Assembly: GCA_965153455.1 (NCBI GenBank)
Contig: OZ234495.1
Location: 11,528,875-11,592,874 of the forward strand
Origin: Sphagnum compactum
Lineage: Eukaryota > Bryophyta > Sphagnopsida > Sphagnales
Reading direction: 5' to 3'
Length of the DNA stretch: 64,000 nucleotides
Under the pieces are notes generated by a model, which had not been told where the DNA came from, did not search any database, and was given only the letters and a program-made list of their open reading frames with translations. The position numbers and the translations under genes were made by a program. Of the stretch, positions 43,541 through 55,339 are shown piece after piece; position 1 is the stretch's first letter, and each line of letters starts with the position of its first letter.

Positions 43541-46500
43541 TTGAATGAGGAGCATTTTGAAGTGATACTATCACTTGTAATACATTTGGTATCCAAATCA
43601 CAAAGACTTCGTACCCAATGTAATCAAACAAGACATAAATTACTACAAGGAACCAAAGAAGGAGCCTTTTGTTGAATGTATAACTACAACCATTCTACTC
43701 CACCACTAAATAAAGGACTTCGTCAACCATTCAAATTTGCTTGTATCATGTGTAACTAAAGCCATGACAAAGCTCCTAGGCCACAATTATCATTTCACAA
43801 TGCTTACATGTCACATTTGTGGCATTGAAGATATTATTACAACATTATAGCTACATTCAACACAATATTAATGATGCACAATACTAATGTTTCCTAACAT
43901 GGCACAAAAGTTGTGCACCATTAATAGATAAGTAATTCCATGTGTTCATAACATGGTATTTGGTTTGTATATTACATTTGTGGCAATTTTGCATTCTTTT
44001 CCTTAAGAGTTACATCAAATTCACTATCATCAAATTCAAGCCCTTGTTATATATTCAAGATTAATAAAGAGAAAGAGAAACAAGTAGCCCAAGGAAAGGG
44101 TTTTTCAATCCTTCAACTGCATTATTTTTTTGCATTGAAGTTTAGTGATTGTGATGCATTCAACATTATTGGTTCAATTATAATGATGTTGATGTGTCAT
44201 GATAAATGATCTTAAGGTGGAGCAGTTGAACCTCACACAAGTATAAAATTTCCCCAATTGAGCTTTTCTTCTTTGGGTCAACAAGAATACAAAAAAATTG
44301 TGGTGTAAGATTATAGTTATTACACAATAATTCATTGAATAGTTCATACACTACATGTATCACAACTTGGAATGACTAAAAAATAGCAGCACAAGTTCAA
44401 GGGACATTCTAAGCATTCATGTCATAAATTACATACATTCAATTACAAATTAAATTGCATGTGCATTTTCATTATACAATTTGCATTCTACATTTCCATT
44501 ATGCAATTTCCACTCTACAATTTCCACTATGCAACATCCATACTTAGCTCATGGATAATGACCAAACCACACCTAAATTGCTATTCAACACAATGGTTTC
44601 AAACATGAACTTGCATGCACATAATTTTCCCTCCACAATGAAAATGTTGTTATCGAGCAACATCAAGAATAGTTGGTTTTTTGGGGAGTTTTATTAAAAC
44701 ATACATAAATTTTGTCCAATTCCACCATAGCACTATTGGGCCCCTATTGGCACACAAACGAGAGTGTAATCCCTTAACATGAATTTTCCACTAAACATCT
44801 ACTTTAGTGGAAATTGATAGTCGAATCCACCCAGGATGTTGTTCCATGGTGGTGTTTCCACTCAATAGCCAATTAGGTGATATGAAGCAATGGAATAGGA
44901 TGTAGTTTTAAATAGTGTAACAACTTTGCATTTTGTGCTAGGGCATTAAAGCTTTGGTCACATATGTTTTATCATATCCTTGCTTCTAAACAAACATACA
45001 TGGTTTTAAACCTAGAACAAGATTGATAATAAAGGACCCTTGCAAACAAGTTCAGTAACCATTCACCTACTTAAGAAAATAAATACACTAAACAATTTAA
45101 TCCCATGTACATATAAGTTAGTGTTAATAATTCATGTTCCCAAGATCTGAAACAAAAAACTCAAGCTAGTTACATCTTAGTGATTCGGCCTCTCTTATGC
45201 CCTTAAATTCCTTGAGATTAGGTTCAGCTACTTGTGCATGGCATAAGTGTTTTATGTTGCTTTCATGTGCCGCAATACAATATAATTCAAACATACCAGT
45301 ATTGAAATTGGAACTAGAATTCAAATGATTTACGAGACCTGAAGACCTTAATTTTCAAAATACTATATTACAACTAATTGTTGACACTGAAAAGGCCTAA
45401 GAGTATTTTACAAACCTAGAGCAAGCTTGCTAAAAGCATATCACAAACCTGGAACATGCTTGCTATGAAGACATATGGGTAAGATGGCATAAGAAATCTC
45501 TTGTACTAAATTACATGTAAAATAAGTTCAATATTTCAATGTACATATATTTGTTGGGAATTAAACATTTGACCTACACTCGTAATCATGTTTATATGAA
45601 TGTATTTCAATGCTCTGGGCCAACTAGTAAGCATCATTCCTTTAGCATAAACAATGGTGTAAACAGCAATTTTCGGGCTTATAATAACAAAATTCCCATC
45701 TATAGACAAAGTTTGGTGACAAAGAAAATGCACTTAGTAGCTAAGAATAGTGATACACCTTATCAACAAGAAATATCATTATTGCAAATACACATTTTGG
45801 GTTCCATGAAAATTAAACTTAGGCTTAACAATATTGTTAGGACCCCCCAACCCATGTTACAAAAGATGGTGATGAGCATGTGGGGTTGGTTACTCATCTT
45901 CTTGTTTCTTGTAAAGACCTTCGCCCTCGAGACTTAGAATAAGGAAAAAGAAGATCATCCAAAAAAATAAAACCAAAAACAACAAACATGAGGAGAAGAA
46001 TGTTGCAACCTTCTCAATAGTCAAAAAACATTTTTTCATGACAAAATGAACAAACACTAAAGAAGTCATCTAGCTAGAAGTTTCTCACGTGAGTATCCTA
46101 CTTTTCAAATTACAAATGTCTATAATCCAAATTTATAATACGTGTGTAATAACAACATCTATTCCAAAACCTTCTACTTCAAATTAACACATTGATGCAA
46201 TACATGTACTCAACTTTCAAATAGTTTTACATGCAAGCTCCCTAGTGCATTCCAAAGCTAGTTTTCCATAAAGCTTTGTTGCACAAATAATCAGATTTAG
46301 ATAATTAGTATCCAGACAAACTTCACCCAATTAAATATCACACTTATCCTCGCACTGCCCTTTTACCAACATCTTGTCAACAAAAATGAATTGTCGTTGA
46401 TTAGATGACACAAAATGGCTATAGTTTGGGAATTGAAAAGAAACTTGTTGAATCTAAACAAGACTTGCTCTTGTTGATTATGATTCTAAAAAGATAAAGA

Positions 46501-48385
46501 CAATCATTAATATAGTAATGTCACATCAAAGGAAGTGATTCTCAGCTAAAAAAATTGCATACTTCAAACAAAAGTCAAAAGCCTTATGGGAATTGCTACT
46601 AAGCCACCTTTGGATGCTTGTTACCCTATTTGCAAATTGGTTATGTGCTACTTTTGTTCTAGAGGTTGGCTCGGCAATTGCTTGGCCAATACTAGACCCT
46701 ACATCCAAAGCTTGGGTTGCTTTTTGTGCAAGGCCTAGGAATCACAAGTAATGACTTAATTTGGTTAAAATATAGGTGGGTCTTCATTTTCAAATGTGAC
46801 AATGCAACAAGTGAGCATCTAAGAATAAATGCCAATATGCAATGGGTGGGTGTTGATAAACACATCAAGGTCTATTCAAACACACAACCTCTCAAAGGGG
46901 CACATTGCTTTGTTCATTCCTTGTGTCCACAATGAAGTATGATTTTTTTTCAAACCTTAATAATGCTACCTAGTAGATAAACATAACTTAAGGTAATAGG
47001 GAAATAAAGTAACTTGGGTATTATAAGTCAAACTGCAAGTTAGTTAACATGAGTGGCAAAAAGTGTTTGCAATGTGGAGTATTCCTTTAATACATCTTCT
47101 AGCTACACAATTGGTAGCTGCAACACTCCAAATGTTTGTCATTTTTCAAGAATCTTTAACTAAAACAACCATTATCCCTCACATAAATGGAAACATCTGA
47201 AAGAAACATTTAATATTTCCTCACAATGTAGAAAAAAATTTGCATGTCATGAGTGTAATTACATCTTGATGAAAAGGTTGCAACTACTAATAAAACATGG
47301 GCAAGGGCAACTTGGGATTTACTAGGAGGAAGATCCACCAACTGTGGAAAAACTAACATCAATTACACAAATTGGACCCTTACATTTGGAAGTCCAAAGA
47401 CAAAGGAATGGAAAGAAGCATGTCCAACAAATAAAACAAGTGTACAATTCCTTAACTAAGGAGTTGGGATTAAAAGTGCGACCTCATCTTTTCACAATGG
47501 GGGAAAGCACATGTATAAGAAAATAAGGATAAGAAAGTTGATCTAAGATATTTCAAAGCAAAAAGTTAACAATTCCAATCCTAACTCATTCTACTATTAA
47601 CCTCTCCCCCAAGTGCTTACTCAAGATAATAAATACTAACCAAAAAAAAAACCATCCATGTAGCACCAACTACAAGTCCAATGTGAATCCCAACCTCAAA
47701 CCATAGCCAAGCTGCTTTGATTGCTTTGTTTTTTCTTCTTTATCTTTCCATCTACACAAAATAACAAATGGATTTTTTGCCAAAAGGAGGTTGTCAATCA
47801 CATTTTGTTTTATTCTTTCATTCAATCCCCTTTTTATTTACACCGTGCAAAGAAAAAAAAAACATGAACAAGAATTTGAAAGAGATGGATTCAAATTTTG
47901 ACAAAAATCACAAATTTTTTGAAAGATATTGGAGGAGACACCTGCAATGAAAACACATGTAGATATTTATTTTCCTCTCATCAAATGATAATTCCAAAAT
48001 TTAATCAAGGTCAACATCATTATGTCTGTAGATCACAAGAAGATTTTGATCCCACAAAATAATGCATTTGCATGGAGTTGAAAAAATTGCTATAGTGAGT
48101 GAAGAAATGCTTTCATACGTTCATTCAATGGATCACTACAAATGCAATGGAAGAAATAGAGGTAAGACAAAGGAGAAAACCACACCATATTCCACTATTT
48201 TAAGAAATGGGAAAGTCTCATAACCGTAATTGCTTAAGTTAATGTAATCTCATGTTCAAACCTTTCGATGAAAACACATTGGTTCACCAATTTGCATTAG
48301 GCTTGTCTTTGAACCCAAAAAGATCATTTTGTGTACATATTGGATTCTTTTTGTTTGGTTGTTATTGATGCCTAGTACTTCATAG
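43541..48385. other. AT-rich intergenic region
   Basis: No gene that I can support. The longest open frame (45539-45937, 132 codons, ending in a hydrophobic MWGWLLIFLFLVKTF) has no recognisable domain and could be chance. Confidence 0.35.
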
Positions 48386-48834
48386 TATTGGAAACAACTT
48401 GAAAACAAGCAAGAAATGAACCAGAAAAGGTTCATGAAATGGAACAATTGTATTAACTAACAAGAAAATTACAAAGGTTTTATGCTTCAAATGCTACAAT
48501 CACAAAACTATGACTTATAAACAACTAACAAGGCTTGAAGGTTCTATGTGCACTCAAAAACCATGAAAGGAAAGAATGAAATACTACTCAAAACCACTCC
48601 AACATATACTATCTCCTAACCCTAAAGTAGCCGCCACTTAACCCTAATAGCCATCGCCTAACCCTAGCTGCCATCAAACCCTAACCCTAGCCACCGCCAA
48701 ACCCTAATGTAGCCTCCACTTCTAAACCCTAGCCGCCACTATTCAACCTAACCTAACTAGTATGAGGATGTGAATACTATTCATCCTTTTGATGAATGTT
48801 TAACACATTCATCAACATTGGGAATTTTCTAACA
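48386..48834 (-). repeat. Solo LTR of the Copia family
   Basis: Both LTR ends are present (TATTGGAAAC at 48386, TCTAACA at 48834) without internal sequence on either side. Flanks CATAG (48381-48385) and CATAA (48835-48839) match in four of five bases, consistent with an old target duplication. The third inverted repeat near the end is missing about 14 bases (GGAATTTTCTAACA). Confidence 0.85.
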
Positions 48835-49895
48835 CATAATTGTAATAGAAGTAGTTTTGTTTAGAAGTTATGGTGTAGTCTCTTTTTCACACTAACATCA
48901 ATATCATATCATATCAATTTTCTTCTAAGAACTATGCAAAAGATATTCAAGATCCTTATAGAAAACAAATGTTTGATCTATTTTACAAGTAACATATGCT
49001 TGATCCTTTCTTATTCTTTTACTGCATGCTTAGATAGAGGTTCCAAAATAAAACAATATAAATATTTTTGTAATATGATTTTTCGTTGCACAAATTGCTC
49101 CATCTTATTTTTTTTAATACTTTGGATTGTCATCACAATTGGTGCCATAAGCATGCCTAAAGGGAGGATTTAGTATTTTTCTATAAATATTTACATGAAA
49201 ATTTTCTTTTTCTTTTATGGACTTCATGGGAACTTGAGAAACAATGAGTGATGGGGAAGCAATTGAAATGGGAAGAAGTTGTGAACAAAAAGAAGAAAAG
49301 AGGACAACAACAAGATGTTAGGTGTGGAAATCATTTATGTTGTGAAAAGTTACTTGCTGAATAACCATTACCATAGACCACTTGCTGAGTTTCAAATTCA
49401 AACAGTGGTAGACTCTTTTCTTTTGTATAATCTTCTTCTATGGATTTCCTTGTTTGTAGCTAGTTACATAGACCTAAATATGTTTTGCATTGAGAATGAG
49501 AAAGGAACTTAGTAGTGAAGAAGTGCATCAACAACAATAGTAGTTTATGACAACAAGTAAGCAACCAAGCAACCAAGGGGCAAATCAGATCTATAGTAAT
49601 AAAGTGTGCAACAACAATGGGGAAAATGGTAGAGGCACCAACATACATGAAGATTCTGACCAACATCTTAGATGAGTGCATTGTGCTCAAAGTTGAGCAA
49701 AGGGAATATGTGCATAAAAAAACCAACATGGAAAAGTTAATCAAAGGTGCACAAAAGCTTCTAGCTTCCAACTACCAAGCAAGGCTTATTCTCCCTAGAT
49801 CACCTTCTTACCATCCTCCTACTATAGGAACTTGTGATCCTAAACAACTTTTCAACAATCAAGGTGGGTAAGCAACCCTTGTTATATATGCTAAA
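48835..49895. other. Spacer, nothing recognised
   Basis: Small open frames (48934-49173, 49617-49871) have no recognisable motif. Confidence 0.35.
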
Positions 49896-50369
49896 TGTTA
49901 GAAATACTATTCGTTTCTAATTCATAATGTTGATAAATGTGTGAAACATTCATCAAAAGGATGAGTAGTATTCACATCCTTATACTAATTAAGTTAAATT
50001 AAATAGTGGTGGTTAGGGTTTGGAAGTGGAGGCTACTTAGGGCTTAGCGGCGGCTAGGGTTAGGGTTTGGTGGCGGCTAGGGTTAGGGTTAAGTGGCGGC
50101 TATTTTAGGGTTAGGGTTAAGTGGCGGCTATTTTAGGGTTAGGAGATAATATATATTGGAGTGTTTTTGAGTAGTCTTTCATTCTCTCCTTTCGTGGTTT
50201 TGAGTGCACATAAAATCATCAAGCCTTGTTAGTTGTTGCAAGCCATAGTTTTGTGATTGTAGTATTTGAAGCATACAACCTTTGTGATTCTTGTTAGTTA
50301 ATATAATTGTTCCATTTTATGAACCTTGAAGTGTTTCATTTCTTGCTTGCTTTCAAGTTGTTTCCAATA
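49896..50369 (+). repeat. 5' LTR of element 7
   Basis: 474 bp from TGTTAGAAATAC to TTTCCAATA. The array includes a tandem doubling of a roughly 30-bp GTTAAGTGGCGGCTATTTTAG unit just upstream of TATA (near 50147). Confidence 0.92.
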
Positions 50370-50383
50370 GGTTATGGGCCCAC
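50370..50383 (+). other. Primer-binding site of element 7
   Basis: GGTTATGGGCCCAC directly follows the LTR. It is complementary to the anticodon arm of initiator tRNA-Met and identical to the site of the minus-strand copies. Confidence 0.7.
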
Positions 50384-50813
50384 CCCAAGCAAGAGAAAGG
50401 ACATTGTGTTACAACAAGAAGTAGTTAAGGGTTTAGCTTGTATGGTATAGAAAGGGAGAATCCTTTGCGGGAAGGTTTTTAGTTTGCAAGGTTGCAAAGA
50501 GAGTGGGAGTCCATTTCCAAGTGAGTGGGAGGTGTGGAAGAAATTTTCTTCAAAGTGTTATAAGTTTTTCAAGTGTGAAAAACTTGTTTTTCAAGTTTGA
50601 GAAAGTGTGTGGAAGAGAGTTCTTCAATTCGTTGAGAGTTTAAGCTGTGTGCAAAGAGAGTTCTTCAATTCATTAAAAGTTTGAGGTGTGTGAAATAGAG
50701 TTCTTCGATTTGTTGAAAATTTAAGGTGTGTGCAAAAGAGGTTTTCGAGTTGTTGAAAGTGTCAAGTTTCAAGTGTGTCAGAGAGAGTGTTTGTTGTAGC
50801 ATTTGTGTTCAAC

Positions 50814-51540
50814 ATGTCTTCTTTTCAAATGGAATCCTTGAAAGTCATGGAGAAGTTTGATGCTAACAACTTCCACCTTTGGAAGTTCAAAATGTGCATG
50901 ATGCTTTCTAAACATGGGCTTTGGAAATTCGTTGATGGGAGTGCCACCTTGCCAAATAAAGAAGTTGCAAGGGCCGATTACAACGAGAAAGAGACCAAGG
51001 CTTTTGCATTGCTTTGTGAACATCTCACGGATGCCCAACTTGCACATAGTCAATATTGTGACAATGTGAGAAGTGCGTGCGAAGCTCTTTGCCATGTGAA
51101 TGAAGCTAAGACAATTGGTAACAAGTTGTTCCTTCGAAGGAGATTCTTCACCATCAAAATGCAAAAAGGAGATGACATGCTTGTGCACATTAACACGGTG
51201 AAGACCCTTGCGGACCAACTACGTTCCATCGAGGTGAACATTACGGATGAAGATGTTTACATGGTACTCCTCATGAGCCTTCCTCCATCCTTTGATAACT
51301 TAGTCACGAGCTTGGAGTCCATGTCCACAAAAGATGTAGACCTTCAATTCATTGTAACAAGGTTGCTTCACGAAGTGTCCAAAAGAAAAAAAATGTGAGA
51401 GTTCCGAGAGTACCGCATTAGTGAACAAAATTCACAAGTCAAACAAGCAGCTTTGTTTCTATTGTAAGAAACCTGTACATTTTGTGAGAAATTGTTTGAA
51501 AAAAAAATGATGAAAAAGAAAAAGTTAATCAAGCTTGTGA
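50814..51540 (+). pseudogene. gag: Copia gag (element 7)
   Basis: Starts MSSFQMESLKVMEKFDANNF and follows element 3 gag through LLMSLPPSFDNLVTSLESMS. The frame is lost at an A-run near 51390 (AAAAGAAAAAAAATG). The zinc knuckle (CFYCKKPVHFVRNC, with Gly changed to Val) is in a second frame, and another A-run shifts it again near 51500. Both frameshifts lie in poly-A tracts. Confidence 0.88.
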
Positions 51541-52800
51541 AGATCACGAGAAAATGTTTGTTACCGCATTAAGTGCCAATGATCATACCACGTATGATTG
51601 GATTGTCGATTCCGGTGCAACACAACACATGACGTTCGAATAAGAATGGTTTAAAATGTACGAATGTATTTCCTCAAGGACTCGTTCATGGGTGATGACA
51701 CCATTTTGGAGGCCATTGGCAAGAGGACCATCAAAGCCACAATGCAAGTGGGAGGCGAATTGTCACACGCAACCATCACCCAAGTTTTTCATGTTTCAAA
51801 AATGAAGAATAGTCTCATTTCCGGGAGTAAATTCATTTCTGAAGGCTTCAAAGTGGAGTTTGACAAGGATGGTTGTAAGGTGAACGATGCTCAAGGAGTT
51901 GTTGTGGTGGAAGCACAAAGGGACAACAACTTGTACCTTCTTAATGTGAAGGTGTGTAAGGACACGGCACACATTGCCGAATCCTTAGATGAAGAAGCGA
52001 TGCTTTGGCATCAAAGACTTTGCCAGCTCAACATGGCAAGCCTTAAGGAGTTCGATGCCATGGTGGATGGCATGAATTTGAAAGAAGTGCCGTTGCATCA
52101 CATTTGTGAAGGATGCATCCAAGGCAAACATCAAAGAACATCATTTCCCAAGGACGGAGCAACGAGGGCTTCACAACTTTTGGAGATTGTACACACCGAT
52201 GTGTGCAGGCCAATGAGGACTACATCGCATGGTGGAGTGCAATACTTTTTCACTTTCATTGACGATTTCTCAAGGAAAACTCATTTTTATCTTTTGAAGA
52301 CCGAAGGGGAAGTGTTTGAAAAACTAAAACAATACAAGGCGTTGGTGGAGATCGAAATTGGTCACAAATTCAAAGTGCTACGATCTGACAATGGAGGAAA
52401 ATTTGTGTCCAAGAAGTTTGACGCATTTATTGCGGAATGTGGAATTCAACGACAAACAAGTGCGCCCTATTCCCCACAACAAAATGGTGGTAGCAGAACA
52501 TGCCAATAGAACCATCATGGAATATGCGAGAAGCATGATCCTTGCACAAGGGTTGGAACTTGAATTTAAGGGGGAAGCATTGAACACGGCGGTGTACATA
52601 AAAAATAGATGTCTAACCAAAGCTCTTGATTCCAAGGCCCCTCAAGAAGCATGGAGTGGTAGGAAACCCGATGTGTCTCATTTGAGATTGTTTAGTTGTA
52701 AAGCCTTTGCACATGTCCCCGATGAGAAGAGGACCAAATTAGAGTCCAAGTACATGCCTTTGTGTGTTTTTAGGGTATTATGAAGGCACGAAAGCATATT
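51541..52800 (+). pseudogene. pol: Copia protease and integrase (element 7)
   Basis: Protease DWIVDSGATQHM near 51600, then GAA to TAA near 51640; integrase zinc domain (LCQLNMASLKEFD, PLHHICEGCIQGKHQRTSF), with HLN changed to QLN. The core has HTDVCRPM, FIDDFSRKTHFYLL, LRSDNGGKF and QQNGG. It is split by a frameshift near 52489 and another near 52765 before LGYYEGTKAY. Confidence 0.87.
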
Positions 52801-53817
52801 GCTTGATGTGTGTAGAAACCAAGAGAATCATCAAAAGTAGAGATGTCGTATTCCTTGAAGGGTCAAAAGGAATAAGTGATGTGGTCCATCCCAAGAAAGT
52901 AGAAAATGTAGTTGTTCGTGAAATTGTGAACAATGAAGTCGAAGGAGAAGAACCATTGACCTTTAGTCGGGATACACCTTTCAATGAAACAAGAGTGGAA
53001 GGTGTGCAAAGTGAATCCACGCGAAGTTCTTCATCGGAAGAAAAATTTGTTATTTCGAATGAAACGTCACAACATGTGTCAAGGGAAAGACCTCAAAGGC
53101 AACGAAGGGAATGGCCTCGGGATTAGTGGATTGCTACCAAGGAGGTGGAGCGTGCCACCGTTGCATTTTTAGAGGAGCCCCAAAATATTGAAGAAGCATT
53201 GACATGTGAAAATTCCAAGGAGTGGGAGTGCGCAATGCAAGAAGAATTTAATTCCCTCATGGCAAACAACACATGGACTTTGGTGCCACTTCCCGTTGGT
53301 AGGAAACCCGTTTCTTGCAAATGGGTAGTCAAAATCAAACAAGGCGCGAATGGGGAGGTGGAATGCTACAAGGCCAGATTAGTGGCAAGGGGTTTTACCC
53401 AAACCTACAGAGTGGATTACAACGAAACCTTTGCGCCCGTTGCAAAGTTTATATATTCGTTGTATTCTTGCATTGGCGGTCTTGGAAGACATGGAGATCC
53501 ATCAAATGGACGTGAAAACTGCATTTCTCAATGGCGAGCTTGAGGAGGAGATTTACATGGAGCAACCTCAAGGGTTCGTGCACCAAGGAGGTGAACATCT
53601 TGTGTGTAAGCTTCACAAATCCTTGTATGGTTTGAAAAAATCTCCAAGGGCATGGAATCAAAAGTTAGATGTGTTTCTCAAAAGCATTGAATTTGTGAAC
53701 AGTGAAGTTGATCCTAGTGTGTATGTAGCGCAAGTGGGAGATGTGAAGTTTTTCATTATGGTCTATGTGGATGACCTCATTTTGGTGTGCAACGATCAAA
53801 ACAAACTTTTGCAAATC
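52764..53817 (+). pseudogene. pol: Copia linker and RT (element 7)
   Basis: The linker (KSRDVVFLEGSKGI) runs to RPQRQRREWPRD, where TGG has become TAG (near 53124). It continues as EEPQNIEEALTCENSKEWEC and RT (VSCKWVVKIKQG, LVARGFTQTY), shifts near 53447, then has MDVKTAFLNG, KSLYGLKKSPRAW and a conserved YVDD active site (near 53766). Copia sequence ends after LLQIK at about 53817. Confidence 0.87.
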
Positions 53818-54021
53818 AAAACTACTTCAAACGTCCATTCTACTCTCCTTTCCACCATTACCAAGCCTAATAAAATTTTTCCTACTCAAGAAGGTTGTGG
53901 GAACAAGTATTCTCAAGATTTGAATCGAAAATTATCTTTCGAAAAAAAAATAAAAAATTCCAAATGATTTAAATTCGCTCCCTTAAAAAGAAGGAGGTGA
54001 AGGAAGATCCCAACTTGGTGT

Positions 54022-54747
54022 CCAATGGAAGGTTCCATTGCTTGGTGGCCAATGGAAGGTTCCATTGCTTGGTGGCCCATGGAAGGAGTAGGAGAAGCAC
54101 ATCTTCACCTCTTCTCACTTTCCCCCAACAAAATTTATTTAAACCTTCATCTTTTCCTTTGATCTTAAGCTTTTACTTTACCATGGTTTTAGGCCGTTAC
54201 TTACGCATTTCCTCCCTTTTCTTTGACCTATAAATTATGACCGTGCATCTCGATGTCACAAGTCTTCCACACATTCATTGTCAATTTGATTTTGATTGAA
54301 CATCTCCTGTCTTTTCCTTGAAATTATGGCGTTGCGTATGGCCACGTCTTATGGGCCTTAAGTTGCACAAGTGAACGAAGAACCGGCTTTGGAATCATCT
54401 TTAAATTTGACGTTAACGCAGCATCCTCGTGATGAAAACCTCGAACCGCGAGAGGTGCGTGCTCATCTTGCAGTCGATCCCCCTCGAGCTTAGTACTATC
54501 GCATTTTTCCGAATTCCGCACCCTAATGATTTTGTTACAAGTCGACCCTGCTTCTGATGATGAACCTAAAACCGTCTATGAAGGTTGTTATGAGACTGAA
54601 GACACCTCCATCTTTGCATGGTCTTCAATTCTTGGTGTTGGACATTATCGTTGGTTGCACAGTACAATTCGCCGACTGCTTCCTAATAGTAAGGCGGACT
54701 ACCTAGTTCGCACCATTCGACACATCCTAAATTTCCTGCAGTTATGA
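54022..54747 (+). repeat. Unrecognised coding repeat, copy 2
   Basis: The upstream part has a 27-bp tandem repeat (54022-54085) built on the inverted repeat CAATGGAAGGTTCCATTG. A CTATAAATTA TATA-like motif lies near 54224. ATG at 54326 (MALRMATSYGP) opens a frame with one early TAG or TAA, LNLTLTQHPRDENLEPREV, then a frame change. The final frame (54526-54747, 73 codons) has CYETEDTSIFAWSSILGVGH and YLVRTIRHILNFLQL and ends TGA. Homology with 27701-28330 covers both the upstream and the coding part. It abuts the broken end of element 7 about 200 bp upstream. Function unknown. Confidence 0.55.
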
Positions 54748-54749
54748 AC

Positions 54750-55339
54750 TATCATTGTGGCATGGCCCAGGACTCAACATGTAATTGCAGCTCCTCGTTG
54801 AGCTTATCCATAATCTAAATAAATGTTTCATTCATCATGAAACTCATGTTGCCATTCCCCATGTTTATTTAATCATTAAGTTGTTTCAAATTAATTTTAT
54901 GCTTATTAGGCTTGAAGATTGTTCTATCTTTATTGGACCTTTCATTGACACCCCCTCACTTGCTTCATGAATCTCAAACATCCTTGTTATTTACTAAATA
55001 CTAGAACAAGACCAAAGTTTTGTTGCACACCATGAATTTTGGTGTCTGCTTCTACCCCCAACCCTCTAAAGATTTCTCACCCCTAACTGCGCCACTAAGG
55101 TTCTAAAACTATGGTTTACCAACTTTTTGTTGAAAAAAATAACCAACCCAACAGCTTATTCACCAATATCGTATTTTAGAAAAGAAATCAACCCCCCCAC
55201 AGAACCATGCGCATTCATCATCTCTTATTCCAACATGAAGTTGTTAAAAACCCCTAATAACCTTACCACATTCGAATATCCCTAATGCAATTCTTAAAAA
55301 TTGACACTACCGGACATGGTTATGTTGGTATGGCTCACA
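54750..55339. other. Spacer, nothing recognised
   Basis: No coding or structural signal that I can support. Confidence 0.35.

Larger units (their letters stand above)
49896..53817 (+). mobile_element. Ty1/Copia element 7, 3'-truncated
   Basis: The only largely retained plus-strand element: 5' LTR, PBS, leader, gag, protease, integrase and RT up to just past the active site. It then breaks near 53817 after LLQIK; the RT thumb, RNase H, polypurine tract and 3' LTR are absent. At least six frameshifts or stops mark it as old. Subfamily as element 3. Confidence 0.9.

Noticed and set aside
45539-45937. 132-codon open frame as a membrane protein gene
   Set aside because: One hydrophobic end but no domain, codon signal or homologous copy that I can see; AT-rich surroundings make chance plausible.
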